Shown here: positions 51,597 through 60,389 of the stretch, piece after piece
Numbering within the stretch: the first letter of the stretch is position 1
How the letters are laid out: each line of letters begins with the position of its first letter
NCBI RefSeq assembly: GCF_019336435.1
Contig: NZ_JAHWXQ010000001.1
Coordinates: 186,001 to 250,000, forward strand
DNA: 64,000 nt
From: Pontibacter populi
GTDB taxonomy: Bacteria; Bacteroidota; Bacteroidia; Cytophagales; Hymenobacteraceae
Direction of reading: 5' to 3'
Made by a program: the position numbers and the translations under genes
The notes under the pieces: generated by a model
Seen by the model: only the letters and a program-made list of their open reading frames with translations
What the model was told of the DNA's origin: nothing
The model's database searches: none

Positions 51597-52012
51597 GTTA
51601 TTCTAACTTCAATATCAGAGAAATAATTCCGCTGCTACATCTTGGCAGTTGCTGCAGCTAAATACAAAATTACAAAAAGCGTGCCTGTATGTTAACTCAA
51701 ATCTGTGCAATTAATTGCCTGCAAATCTGGCCGACTCTATAGTTATTGCGTCATTTCTGGCAGATATATGCTTTCGGTAGTGGTAATATAAATCATAAAC
51801 TCATACAATGCAACCCTCCACCCTTGTTCCTATAGTTATATTTTGATTGTTTTTACCCTTATAACCAAGTATATTCATATAGTAATTTTTGATTACAAGC
51901 CTGATCACCCCCTTTAAAAATTTAGTCTTATAGTTGCCAGCCACTTTGGCCGGAGGTGCGTAGTTATCTATTGCTGTACTTATAGTTACCAATCACTTTA
52001 CTACACTAGCCT
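51597..52012. other. Intergenic region with TATAGTT words, no gene
   Basis: About 415 bp between divergent genes. It is AT-rich and carries several separate (C/T)TATAGTT words (near 51737, 51830, 51928, 51980). No supported ORF; a 63-codon minus frame lacks coding character. Confidence 0.5.
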
Positions 52013-53080
52013 ATGGAAACTAATGAAATCAATAACCGGTACAAGCACACCTTTCCGGTAGCACCCGGCGTATGGGGCTTGAAAACCGTATTTGTGAACC
52101 TGTACTTTGTAACCGAGCAAGACGGAAGCTGGACCCTGGTTGATACAGGTGTTTATGGCTCTGCCAGCAAAATAAAAGCTGCAGCCGAAGAACTATTCGG
52201 GCAAAACATCCCACCCCGCTCTATTTTGCTTACCCACGGACATTTTGACCATATTGGGGCCGTAAAAGAACTGGCAAACGAATGGGAAGTACCCGTTTAT
52301 GCACACCCGCTGGAGCTGCCTTACCTGACCGGCCAATCCAGCTACCCGCCACCAGATGCAAGTGTTGGCGGCGGCGGCATGGCGTATATGGCCTTCCTGT
52401 ACCCAAAAAAACCGATAAATATTACCAAGCACATAGAACTGTTGCCACAAGACGGTTCTGTGCCAGGTCTGCGCGACTGGAAATGGCTGCACACACCCGG
52501 GCATACTGCAGGGCACGTTTCTTTTTTCAGGGAAAGCGACAAAGTATTACTGGCAGGCGATGCCTTTATAACGCGCCACGGCGAATCGATGATGGCCGTA
52601 ATGACGCAGAAAAAACATGTTTACGGACCACCTAAATACTATACAACCAACTGGGCCGAAGCACAACAATCAGTCGAGAAACTGGCGTACCTTAACCCGG
52701 CTGTAGCAGCAACCGGCCATGGCATGCCTATGCGCGGACCAAAACTACAATGGCAACTCGAAGAACTGGTGCGCGATTTCTGGACAATTGCAGTACCGGA
52801 ACATGGACGTTATGTACAGGAACCTGCTATCACTGATGAAATGGGTGTGGTTTCAGTACCTCCTGCAGTTAGCAACCCGGCAAACAAGATGTTGCTGGCG
52901 GCTGGGTTAGTAACGCTTGCCGGGGCAGCCTTCCTGACGATGCGCAACAGAAACGGTAAAAAAAAAGCGGAGAAGATCTATACTTCCGAACGGCCATTTT
53001 CTCATAACAGGCCACTAACAGATGTTCCGCTAACTATAGACCAGGAAGATCCGCTGGCACATACCAATAATTATCCGTAA
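52013..53080 (+). CDS. Metallo-beta-lactamase-fold hydrolase with C-terminal membrane anchor
   Basis: A 355-residue protein. The catalytic domain (about 20-250) has LVDTGVYG, the HxHxDH motif LTHGHFDHIGA, HTPGHTAGHVSFF, and LLAGDAFIT; GHGMPM supplies the last His. Residues about 285-305 form one hydrophobic helix (MLLAAGLVTLAGAAFLTM) followed by a basic, then Asp/Pro-rich tail, giving a tail-anchored layout that is uncommon in this superfamily. The substrate is unknown. It converges on a small stress-type gene and shares its terminator. Confidence 0.88.
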   Translation: METNEINNRYKHTFPVAPGVWGLKTVFVNLYFVTEQDGSWTLVDTGVYGSASKIKAAAEELFGQNIPPRSILLTHGHFDHIGAVKELANEWEVPVYAHPLELPYLTGQSSYPPPDASVGGGGMAYMAFLYPKKPINITKHIELLPQDGSVPGLRDWKWLHTPGHTAGHVSFFRESDKVLLAGDAFITRHGESMMAVMTQKKHVYGPPKYYTTNWAEAQQSVEKLAYLNPAVAATGHGMPMRGPKLQWQLEELVRDFWTIAVPEHGRYVQEPAITDEMGVVSVPPAVSNPANKMLLAAGLVTLAGAAFLTMRNRNGKKKAEKIYTSERPFSHNRPLTDVPLTIDQEDPLAHTNNYP

Positions 53081-53083
53081 TTA

Positions 53084-53119
53084 GAAAAGGCCGGTAGTTT
53101 GCACTACCGGCCTTTTTTT
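53084..53119. terminator. Bidirectional terminator
   Basis: Hairpin AAAAGGCCGGTAGT / ACTACCGGCCTTTTTT between convergent genes. Confidence 0.93.
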
Positions 53120-53136
53120 ATTGCTACACTTTATTG

Positions 53137-53316
53137 TTACGATTTGCCTCTGCCAGAGCCGCTTTTCTTGCCGCCTCCGTCGTGTTTATTTACAGTTGCC
53201 CATGCTCTTTTTTCGGCTTCTTCATCACTTACGCCTCGTTTCTCATAGCTTTCCTCAATATGCTGCGCCTGGCGCTTCTGCTTATCGGTGTAAGCCGATT
53301 TATCTCCTTGTGCCAT
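53137..53316 (-). CDS. Small hydrophilic protein of the 'plasmid stabilization protein' type
   Basis: A 59-residue gene on the minus strand, ATG at 53316 to TAA at 53137. The product starts MAQGDKSAYTDKQKRQ, has AQHIEESYEKRGVSDEEAEKR, then AWATVNKHDGGGKKSGSG. This pattern is widespread in bacteria under the uncertain name plasmid stabilization protein, with no proven function; its charged, Gly/Lys-rich tail suggests nucleic-acid contact or stress protection. GGAGA lies inside the early codons and no partner toxin gene is nearby. Confidence 0.8.
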   Translation of the reverse strand: MAQGDKSAYTDKQKRQAQHIEESYEKRGVSDEEAEKRAWATVNKHDGGGKKSGSGRGKS

Positions 53317-53433
53317 AATCTGCTTAGTTTAATGATACATTAATTTACAGCCCGAAGGCTACTTATAATGTACGTTACTAAGCTCTAAATGGTACAAATT
53401 TTTAAACCATCAGAAACAGCAGCAAGGCTATAG

Positions 53434-54573
53434 TTACACTTTAAAGAAGACCTGAAACGTAGAGCCTTTTCCTTCTTCGCTTTGCACTTCTATGCGGTCG
53501 CCGTTGTTTTCAAGCATCCTTTTAACAATGTACAATCCAAGCCCGGAACCTTCTACATGCGTATGCATCCGTCTGTACATCTGAAACACCTTCAACCTTT
53601 GTGACTCACTCATTCCCAGGCCGTTATCAGTCACACTCAGCACTAGCTGATCGGGCAGAATCTTCTCCAGTTTCACGGCTATTTCCGGCGCCCTGCCCGG
53701 CGTTGTATATTTAATTGCGTTGGAAAGCAGGTTATATAAGATACTGCGCAGGTTATTTCGTGGGTATTTAGATAAACTATAGTCTTTAAAGTCTGATACG
53801 ATGTTCGCTTTACTTTTAGCAATAGCAAACTCCAGGTCTTTTTTAACTTCTTCAAAAAGCTCGCCTACCAGCACCTCCTCTTTTCCGGCACTGGCATCCT
53901 GAAGCCTGGCTACATCTGTCAGGTCGTTTATTACATTCTTCAGCCTGTTAATAGAAGACGCTATACGATTCAGGATATCTTCGTGCTTATTTTCTCCCAG
54001 GTCCTCTTTCAGCGCTTCTATCAGACCTTCCAGGTTTACAACAGGCGCTTTTAAGTCGTGAGAAGCGGTATAGACAAAATTATCAAGGTCGGTATTGATG
54101 CGGAGCAGCTCTTTGTTCTTAAGCATCAGTTCCTCATTTTTCCGGCGCTCAGAGAGGTCTCTGGTAACTTTAGAAAAACCGATGTGCTTCCCCTGTTTAT
54201 TGTAAACTGCAGTAATGATTACGTTGGCCCATATATGTGTACCATCTTTCCGTATACGCCAGCCCTCGTCCTCAAACTTGCCTTCAGCCAGCGCTTTGGT
54301 AAGCTCAAACTGAGGGTAATTCATTTCTTTAGCCTCACTCGGATAAAATATAGAGAAGTGCTTCCCGATGATCTCATCTGCTTTATAGCCTTTAATTTGT
54401 TCTGCGCCCTTGTTCCATGTTATAATATGCCCTCTTTTATCCAGCATAAATATAGCATAGTCCCCTACGCCCTCAATCAGCAAACGGTATAGTTCCTCTT
54501 TTCCAAGGCTGCGATTCTCTAACGTATTCGTTTTTCCCTGTTGGTCAGACAAAGGGTTTTGTAATTTACTCAT
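53434..54573 (-). CDS. PAS-domain sensor histidine kinase
   Basis: A 379-residue soluble kinase. One PAS domain (about 27-145: YAIFMLDKRGHIITWNKGAEQIKGY ... RDLSERRKN) is followed by a dimerisation helix with the phospho-acceptor motif TASHDLKAPVVNLEGL and an ATPase domain with LYNLLSNAIKYTTPG, VTDNGLGMS and GSGLGLYIVKRML. HDLKAP is the variant His box typical of this Bacteroidota/cyanobacterial kinase group. No response regulator gene is adjacent. No membrane segment, so it senses a cytosolic cue. Confidence 0.92.
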   Translation of the reverse strand: MSKLQNPLSDQQGKTNTLENRSLGKEELYRLLIEGVGDYAIFMLDKRGHIITWNKGAEQIKGYKADEIIGKHFSIFYPSEAKEMNYPQFELTKALAEGKFEDEGWRIRKDGTHIWANVIITAVYNKQGKHIGFSKVTRDLSERRKNEELMLKNKELLRINTDLDNFVYTASHDLKAPVVNLEGLIEALKEDLGENKHEDILNRIASSINRLKNVINDLTDVARLQDASAGKEEVLVGELFEEVKKDLEFAIAKSKANIVSDFKDYSLSKYPRNNLRSILYNLLSNAIKYTTPGRAPEIAVKLEKILPDQLVLSVTDNGLGMSESQRLKVFQMYRRMHTHVEGSGLGLYIVKRMLENNGDRIEVQSEEGKGSTFQVFFKV

Positions 54574-54836
54574 ATGTGCGGCAGTACGAGTTTTAGTAAT
54601 AATAAAAGAAACTGAACCTCTAATTTATAAAGAACTATGTTACAACACCAACTATAACTGTTCAATTAAATACCAGTCAACTGTAAACCATGCTATACTT
54701 TTAGTTTGTAGTTTAGTTGTGCTATATAGCAATTTACTATCTATTGTTTATAGTTGCCACCCAAAAAGTCACTACATACGGAGGGTAATCTGTACTATTA
54801 TAGTTGATGCGTTGCAGCTACAGGAAAGCATTCCAA
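54574..54836. other. Intergenic region without gene
   Basis: Between the kinase start and the DUF4249 terminator. AT-rich with several TATAGTT words; promoters for the kinase probably lie here. No ORF is supported. Confidence 0.5.
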
Positions 54837-54870
54837 CAAAAAAGCCCGGCCTCACCGGCCGGGCTTTTGT
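54837..54870 (-). terminator. Terminator of the receptor/DUF4249 operon
   Basis: Hairpin AAAAAGCCCGGCC / GGCCGGGCTTTT, just after the DUF4249 stop on the minus strand. Confidence 0.92.
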
Positions 54871-54879
54871 TTTACTTTC

Positions 54880-55782
54880 CTAGTTCAGCTCCAGCCTGGA
54901 AACCAACTGGTTATACCCGGCAAAAACGCCGAGTCCGCCTTCTATGTTGGTATAAATCAGGGCGGGTTCGGCAAACGGATTTCCGTTAGATCCCTGTTGT
55001 TTGTTCAGATCACGGTGGTACAGGTAATAATTCCTGTCAGATACTACCAGCACAGCATAAATGTAAAAAGGCTTGTCCATTGCTGCATAATTGTACTCAT
55101 GATAAGAAATCGGCTCCGAAGACATCATTCCGTTCCGGGTTTCTTCATCGGTCTGTATTTCACGATCGTTGTTGAAGCTGCCATACAGCCCTTCTTTCTG
55201 AACGCGCTTGGTGCCATAATATGAATCAGTGTAGGTATACATTTTATAAGCCAGCGTGCGGTAGTAGTTTTTCTTATCGGGTGCATCGCTCCATTTATAG
55301 CTTACGGTGTACCTGCGCACATCCTGGCCAAAGTAATCCTGGACTATAGTATAAGGCGCTTCCAGTTCTGTAATGGCTATGCCCTCTGTAAAAGGTATGG
55401 TACAGGTTGCTTCGGCGTTACCTACAGCTGACATTACTTTTAAACTATATGTTTTACCTGCCTCAACTGGCCATGCCCGGGCATCAGCCTCATACTGAAA
55501 AGTTTCGTGGTTATAGTTCAGGGCTACTGTTGAGGTTCCGTTTGAAATTGTAACTATAGCATCCTTTACTTTTAACTGCTCACTTGTCAGTTTTCGCCCG
55601 ATGGCAGGCTGTGTTTTCTGCACCCCTACTACCAGCATGGTATCTTGTGGCGAGATATAGGAAATCACCACCAGCTTAGACTTGCCTTCAAAAGAATCTA
55701 TATCCTTTACATCGCTTTCGCAACCTGATAGACCAACTATAGTGCTAAGCAATAGCAGCGAGAAAATGCGTATTATTTTCAT
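54880..55782 (-). CDS. DUF4249 lipoprotein, partner of TonB-dependent receptor
   Basis: A 300-residue lipoprotein (start ATG 55782, MKIIRIFSLL; lipobox VGLSGC). It has KLVVISYISPQDTMLVVGVQKTQP and, later, KDAIVTISNG, then YNHETFQYEAD and the C-terminal GVFAGYNQLVSRLEL, matching DUF4249. Such proteins are nearly always encoded after a TonB-dependent receptor and presumably cap or assist it at the cell surface. It follows the receptor gene by about 20 bp on the same strand, then a terminator. Confidence 0.88.
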   Translation of the reverse strand: MKIIRIFSLLLLSTIVGLSGCESDVKDIDSFEGKSKLVVISYISPQDTMLVVGVQKTQPAIGRKLTSEQLKVKDAIVTISNGTSTVALNYNHETFQYEADARAWPVEAGKTYSLKVMSAVGNAEATCTIPFTEGIAITELEAPYTIVQDYFGQDVRRYTVSYKWSDAPDKKNYYRTLAYKMYTYTDSYYGTKRVQKEGLYGSFNNDREIQTDEETRNGMMSSEPISYHEYNYAAMDKPFYIYAVLVVSDRNYYLYHRDLNKQQGSNGNPFAEPALIYTNIEGGLGVFAGYNQLVSRLELN

Positions 55783-55802
55783 ATCAGCTAAATTCATATA
55801 AA

Positions 55803-58157
55803 TCAGAATTTGAAACCATAACTAACCGATGGGATGATCGGGAAAAGTGCCACCTGCTTAAGCTTCGTCTCCGAATGATCTTCGTTGTAGTATTCTTCCT
55901 CCATGTAATAAAAGAACGGGTTCTTGCGATTGTAGGCATTGTAAAAGCTGATCTCCCAGGTGCGTTCTCCCCACTTCTTCTTTTTATGGAATTGTATCCC
56001 CACATCCATGCGGTGGTAGGCGGCCATACGACTGCTGTTGCGCTCACCATAATCGACTACCGTGTTGCTATAGTAGGAATACCACTGCATGTCGTACTTC
56101 GAGGGTTTGTTGGGGCTGTCCATGTACGTGCCTATAGGCATGGTTATAGCGTTTCCGGTTCCATATACCCATGTTCCGGATAAAGTAATGTTATCACGCA
56201 GTTCGTAGATACCTACCAGTGAAATATCGTGACGGCGGTCGTAACGGGCATAAAACTTTTTGCCATAGTTAAGCGAGTCAAACTGCAACTGCGTCCACGA
56301 CAAGGTATAGCCAGCCCAACCCGAGAAACGCCCTACTTTTTTCTGTAACAGAAATTCTAACCCATAAGACCAGCCCTGCCCTGTAGTTATATTATCTTCC
56401 CAGCTTACCTGTTCGGCACTTTCAGGGTCTTCTATAATCAGGAAGCTGGCGCCTTCTTTATACCCGATAATATTATCCGACTTCTTATAGTAACCTTCTA
56501 TAGTTAGTGCCAGGTCTTTCTCCAGAAAATCTTTTGCAACGCCCAGTGCTACCTGCTGCGATTTTTGCGGGGCTAAACGGTCTGTAGTTGGTACCCAAAG
56601 GTCAGTTGGCAGGCCTATACCGGTGTTACTGATCAGGTGCACGTATTGGTTCATGCGGGCATAAGAGGCTTTCACGGCCAGGTCGTCGCGCAGGTTATAG
56701 GCTGCCGATAAGCGTGGCTCGGGCATAAAGTAGCTTTTGTTTTTAGCTGCAAAATGGCTTAAACGCAAGCCCGCATTAATTCTTAAATCAGGGGTTGGCT
56801 TGTAAGTATCTTCCACATACACCGACGACTCCACGCTATTCAGCAATTGCTTATTTTCTTTGTCCTTGCCCATCTCCGGATCTTTTACAACCAGTGCACT
56901 TGGCGTAAACATATGGAACGTAGACTGTAGACCAGCTTTAACAGAGTTCTTCGGACCTGGCAGGTAATCCACATCAAACTTAAGGGCTGCATCCTGTATC
57001 CCCGAAAAGTAGTTCAACTCATACCGGCTTTCGTCTTTATCCTTTTCTTCTGCTAAAATGTTGAACTTATAGCGGCTAAAGACAAGGGACGTGTTGGAGA
57101 AAAGTTGCTCGTTAAAAAGATGGTTCCAACGGAGCGTGCCGGTTGCATTTCCCCAGTTCACGCCACCGTAGGATTCACTTTTCTCGTCTTTATCTTTATA
57201 ATAAAAGCGGTCCTGCCCAAAATAGCCACTCAGGTATAGTTTGTTTTTGCGCCCGAAGTCGTAGTTAACTTTTGTGTTGAGGTCATAAAAATAATATCCC
57301 ACCTTGGCATCGTTCGGCATAAACGGGCGGGCCAGCACATCAGCATAGGTTCTGCGGCCAGAGATAAGGAACGAAGATTTTCCCTGCTTAAGCGGCCCTT
57401 CTACCATCAGCCGGGATGAGATAAGCCCGATCCCACCTTCTCCGTGCAGTTCCTCCTTATTGCCTTCTTTCATGTTCAGCTCTATCACCGACGACAGCCT
57501 GCCACCATAACGCGCCGGAAAACCACCTTTCGTCAGCTCCACACTTTTAAGTGCATCGCCGTTAAAAAGCGAGAAGAAACCAAACAGGTGCGATGCGTTG
57601 TAAACCGTGGCGTCATCGAGAATGATCAGGTTCTGGTCCGGGCCGCCGCCCCGCACATAAATACCACTGTTTCCTTCGCTGCCTTTCTGTACACCCGGCA
57701 TTAGCTGCAATACTTTCATCACATCTTTCTCGCCCAGCAGCATCGGTATATTCTTGATCTGAGAAACAGGCACATCGATCTTGCTCATTTCCACCGACCG
57801 GCTTACTTTCTCTACCCGCTCAGCCACCACTTCCACTTCTTTTAAAGAAGTTTCGATGCGTTGCAGATCTATATTAAGCTCTATATTCTGACTCAATGCT
57901 ATAGTTCTAACCTCCTGTTTATAGCCCAGATACCCAAATGTGAGGGTTATGGAGTCGGTGGCGGGTAATGTTAAAGAATAGAACCCGTAGGTATTGGTGC
58001 TTGTGCTGATGACCGTGTCCGGCTGGAAAATACTGACCCCGATCAGTTGCTCTCCACTGCCTTTTTCGCGCACATAACCGCTTATGGTATGTTTACTTTG
58101 GGCAAAAGTGATACTAACGCTGCACGAGAGCAGCAGGAGCGTAAAAAGTTGTTTCAT
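55803..58157 (-). CDS. TonB-dependent outer-membrane receptor
   Basis: A 784-residue outer-membrane importer. After the signal peptide (to ITFAQ) comes a carboxypeptidase-like regulatory domain (HTISGYVREKGSGEQLIGVSI, about 22-110), then the plug (IPMLLGEKDVMKVLQLMPGVQKGSEGNSGIYVRGGGPDQNLIILDDATVYN) and a long beta-barrel ending in Phe (SVSYGFKF). Its TonB box is not obvious. The partner is the DUF4249 lipoprotein gene downstream. The transported nutrient is unknown. Confidence 0.93.
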   Translation of the reverse strand: MKQLFTLLLLSCSVSITFAQSKHTISGYVREKGSGEQLIGVSIFQPDTVISTSTNTYGFYSLTLPATDSITLTFGYLGYKQEVRTIALSQNIELNIDLQRIETSLKEVEVVAERVEKVSRSVEMSKIDVPVSQIKNIPMLLGEKDVMKVLQLMPGVQKGSEGNSGIYVRGGGPDQNLIILDDATVYNASHLFGFFSLFNGDALKSVELTKGGFPARYGGRLSSVIELNMKEGNKEELHGEGGIGLISSRLMVEGPLKQGKSSFLISGRRTYADVLARPFMPNDAKVGYYFYDLNTKVNYDFGRKNKLYLSGYFGQDRFYYKDKDEKSESYGGVNWGNATGTLRWNHLFNEQLFSNTSLVFSRYKFNILAEEKDKDESRYELNYFSGIQDAALKFDVDYLPGPKNSVKAGLQSTFHMFTPSALVVKDPEMGKDKENKQLLNSVESSVYVEDTYKPTPDLRINAGLRLSHFAAKNKSYFMPEPRLSAAYNLRDDLAVKASYARMNQYVHLISNTGIGLPTDLWVPTTDRLAPQKSQQVALGVAKDFLEKDLALTIEGYYKKSDNIIGYKEGASFLIIEDPESAEQVSWEDNITTGQGWSYGLEFLLQKKVGRFSGWAGYTLSWTQLQFDSLNYGKKFYARYDRRHDISLVGIYELRDNITLSGTWVYGTGNAITMPIGTYMDSPNKPSKYDMQWYSYYSNTVVDYGERNSSRMAAYHRMDVGIQFHKKKKWGERTWEISFYNAYNRKNPFFYYMEEEYYNEDHSETKLKQVALFPIIPSVSYGFKF

Positions 58158-58414
58158 AGCTGATCAAAAATTAACCAATCCATTAAATTATATAATTTTC
58201 AATAGCTATAATAATGCCAAGTATTAAATTTTTTAAATATTTAGTGAATGAATTATAGGCTTTCTTAAAAACTAATATCCGCTTATAGTTTATGAACTAT
58301 GGCTGACTTAAAAAGCTTAGGATCTGAGGCATTGAACTAGCTTTCAACTATAAATCAAACTATAACTTACCCCCGGAAACCATACAGAAACTATAGCTTT
58401 CGGCTACAATTGCC

Positions 58415-58422
58415 TACCTTTG
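58415..58422 (+). promoter_or_regulatory. -7 box of the aminotransferase gene
   Basis: TACCTTTG matches TAnnTTTG and ends four bases before the ATG at 58427. Confidence 0.5.
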
Positions 58423-58426
58423 CACC

Positions 58427-59620
58427 ATGATTTCGATGAGGCAGTTATTTTTGAAGCACCAGGCACAAACATCAGATTTTCCGCTGATGATTGAGGTAGA
58501 GAAGGCTGAAGGGGTGTATATGTATGGTGCAAATGGCGAGCGATACCTTGACCTGATCTCGGGGATTGGCGTGAGCAATGTAGGTCACCGCCACCCGCGC
58601 GTAGTAAATGCTATAAAAGAGCAACTGGATAAATACATGCACCTGATGGTGTATGGCGAATTTGTGCAGGCGCCACAGGCCAAACTATCCGAAGCACTTA
58701 CAAGTACTTTACCGGCTCGCCTGAACAATGTGTACCTGCTTAACTCCGGAACAGAAGCTGTTGAAGGCGCTTTAAAATTAGCCAAACGTTATACCGGCCG
58801 CACCGAGCTTATCTCGTGCCGCAATGCCTATCATGGTTCCACCCAAGGCGCCTTGTCTGTAAATGGCAGCGAGAGTTTTAAAAATGCATTCCGGCCGTTA
58901 TTGCCCGATGTACGCCATATCCGCTACAATAACCTCCCCGACCTGCAGGATATTACCACACGCACAGCAGCTGTTATAGTGGAGACTATACAGGGTGAAG
59001 CAGGCGTGCGCGTGCCTGAAAACGACTACCTGAAACACTTGCGAGCGCGCTGTACTGAAGTTGGCGCATTGCTGATTTTAGATGAAATACAATGTGGTTT
59101 TGGCCGCACCGGTACGTTCTGGGCATTCGAGCAGTTTGGTATTGAGCCTGATATTTTACTGTGTGCCAAAGGCATGGGCGGCGGCATGCCGATCGGTGCT
59201 TTTATTGCGCCGCAGGAAATAATGGCTGCCTTCAAAACGGATCCTATTCTTGGTCATTGCACTACGTTCGGCGGTCACCCGGTTTCCTGTGCTGCATCGC
59301 TGGCTACGCTGCAAACGATACAGCAAGAAAATCTTCTGGAAGGTGTTGTTGCCAAAGCTGAATTGTTCAAGAAACTGTTAGTTCATCCACGCATCAAAGA
59401 GATCCGAAATTGCGGACTAATGATGGCTGCCGAGTTTGAGTCGTTTGACGTGCTGAAAGCTGTAATTGACAAGGCTATTGAAAATGGCGTGCTCACCGAC
59501 TGGTTCCTGTTCTGCGACAATTCCATGCGTATTGCACCTCCGCTAACTATAACTGAGACACAAATTCAGGAAGCTTGTGTTGTTATTCTTCAGTCTATTG
59601 ATGAGGCAGTTGGAGTGTAG
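58427..59620 (+). CDS. Class III aminotransferase (acetylornithine/aspartate aminotransferase family)
   Basis: A 397-residue PLP enzyme. Motifs: GERYLDLISGIGVSNVGHRHPRV, LLNSGTEAVEGALKLAKRYTGR, ILDEIQCGFGRTG, and the PLP-binding lysine in CAKGMGGGMPIGAF. It fits acetylornithine-type aminotransferases, but arg genes are not adjacent, so the amino donor and acceptor stay open. The ATG at 58427 is close to a -7 box; an internal ATG at 58436 (MRQLF) could be the true start if the transcript is not leaderless. Confidence 0.88.
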   Translation: MISMRQLFLKHQAQTSDFPLMIEVEKAEGVYMYGANGERYLDLISGIGVSNVGHRHPRVVNAIKEQLDKYMHLMVYGEFVQAPQAKLSEALTSTLPARLNNVYLLNSGTEAVEGALKLAKRYTGRTELISCRNAYHGSTQGALSVNGSESFKNAFRPLLPDVRHIRYNNLPDLQDITTRTAAVIVETIQGEAGVRVPENDYLKHLRARCTEVGALLILDEIQCGFGRTGTFWAFEQFGIEPDILLCAKGMGGGMPIGAFIAPQEIMAAFKTDPILGHCTTFGGHPVSCAASLATLQTIQQENLLEGVVAKAELFKKLLVHPRIKEIRNCGLMMAAEFESFDVLKAVIDKAIENGVLTDWFLFCDNSMRIAPPLTITETQIQEACVVILQSIDEAVGV

Positions 59621-59715
59621 GTTATTGTCTGAGTCAGCAGGATTTTCAGGATTAGTGGTTTGGTAGGATATCTTGATCTGGCAGCATGCGCGGCTTCCGC
59701 TAGTGTCTGGGTGTA

Positions 59716-60275
59716 GTTTATAGTTAATGTTTTAACCCACCCCTACCCCTCCCGAGACGGGAATTTTGGCTGTTGCTGTAGTTAGGGCTATAGTTTTATA
59801 GTTGCCGTTTTAACACCGCTGTAATCCCCTCAAGGGGACAATTCTGACTTTACCAATTTCCAAACTATAGTTCTATAGTCTAAGTCCACGAGAAGGACAG
59901 GTTTACCTGTCCCTTTGGAATTACTAACACGATCAATCTCGAAGCGAGAAGTTTCAAACTATAGATAAGCTATAGCTATGAGGAACGTATCAGTCTTTGG
60001 GTTAAGCGCCTTTGATTTGTTGCGGTGCCGCCAGGCAGCCCGAGGAACGAAGGAAGCAAGAAAGCAGCAGCGCGATGCCCGAAGACGGGGCCTCCCGGCC
60101 GTGAGGGCACCAAAGCTTGAAATGAAACGATAGGTTCCTAGAGCTCCCAGGATTAGAAGTAGCTATAAAAGAAAATGCTTGGCTCAAAGAGTAGAGTCTC
60201 AAACTATAGAACTGTAGCTTCTTCAACTATAAGCTGAGATAGATTTCTCACTTTGTTCTAAATGACAATAAAGTG
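59716..60275 (+). repeat. Composite intergenic repeat cassette, copy D
   Basis: Order: type 2 (59716-59770), type 3 (59793-59853), type 4 (59893-59913, AGGACAGGTTTACCTGTCC), conserved core (59990-60118) and type 5 (60237-60272). Type 1 is absent. No gene is supported in the 770-bp gap that holds it. Confidence 0.85.
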
Positions 60276-60332
60276 TAAGGCTCTTAAGATGACTTGACTG
60301 ACGCTGGAAACAACAATAACAGCATATGACAA

Positions 60333-60368
60333 AAAAACCGGACTGACAGAAAACTGCCAGCCCGGTTA
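60333..60368 (-). terminator. Terminator of the amidohydrolase genes
   Basis: Hairpin AACCGG-CTG / CAG-CCGGTT (imperfect), just after the stop codon at 60390 on the minus strand with a T-run. Confidence 0.75.
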
Positions 60369-60389
60369 AACTATAGTTCGAACTATAAA

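Noticed and set aside
51801..51992. 63-codon minus frame upstream of the metallo-hydrolase gene
   Set aside because: AT-rich, contains repeated TATAGTT words, and lacks any recognisable domain or signal.
60002..60226. 74-codon minus frame in cassette copy D
   Set aside because: It reads the same core in another frame than copies B and C, which argues against coding.
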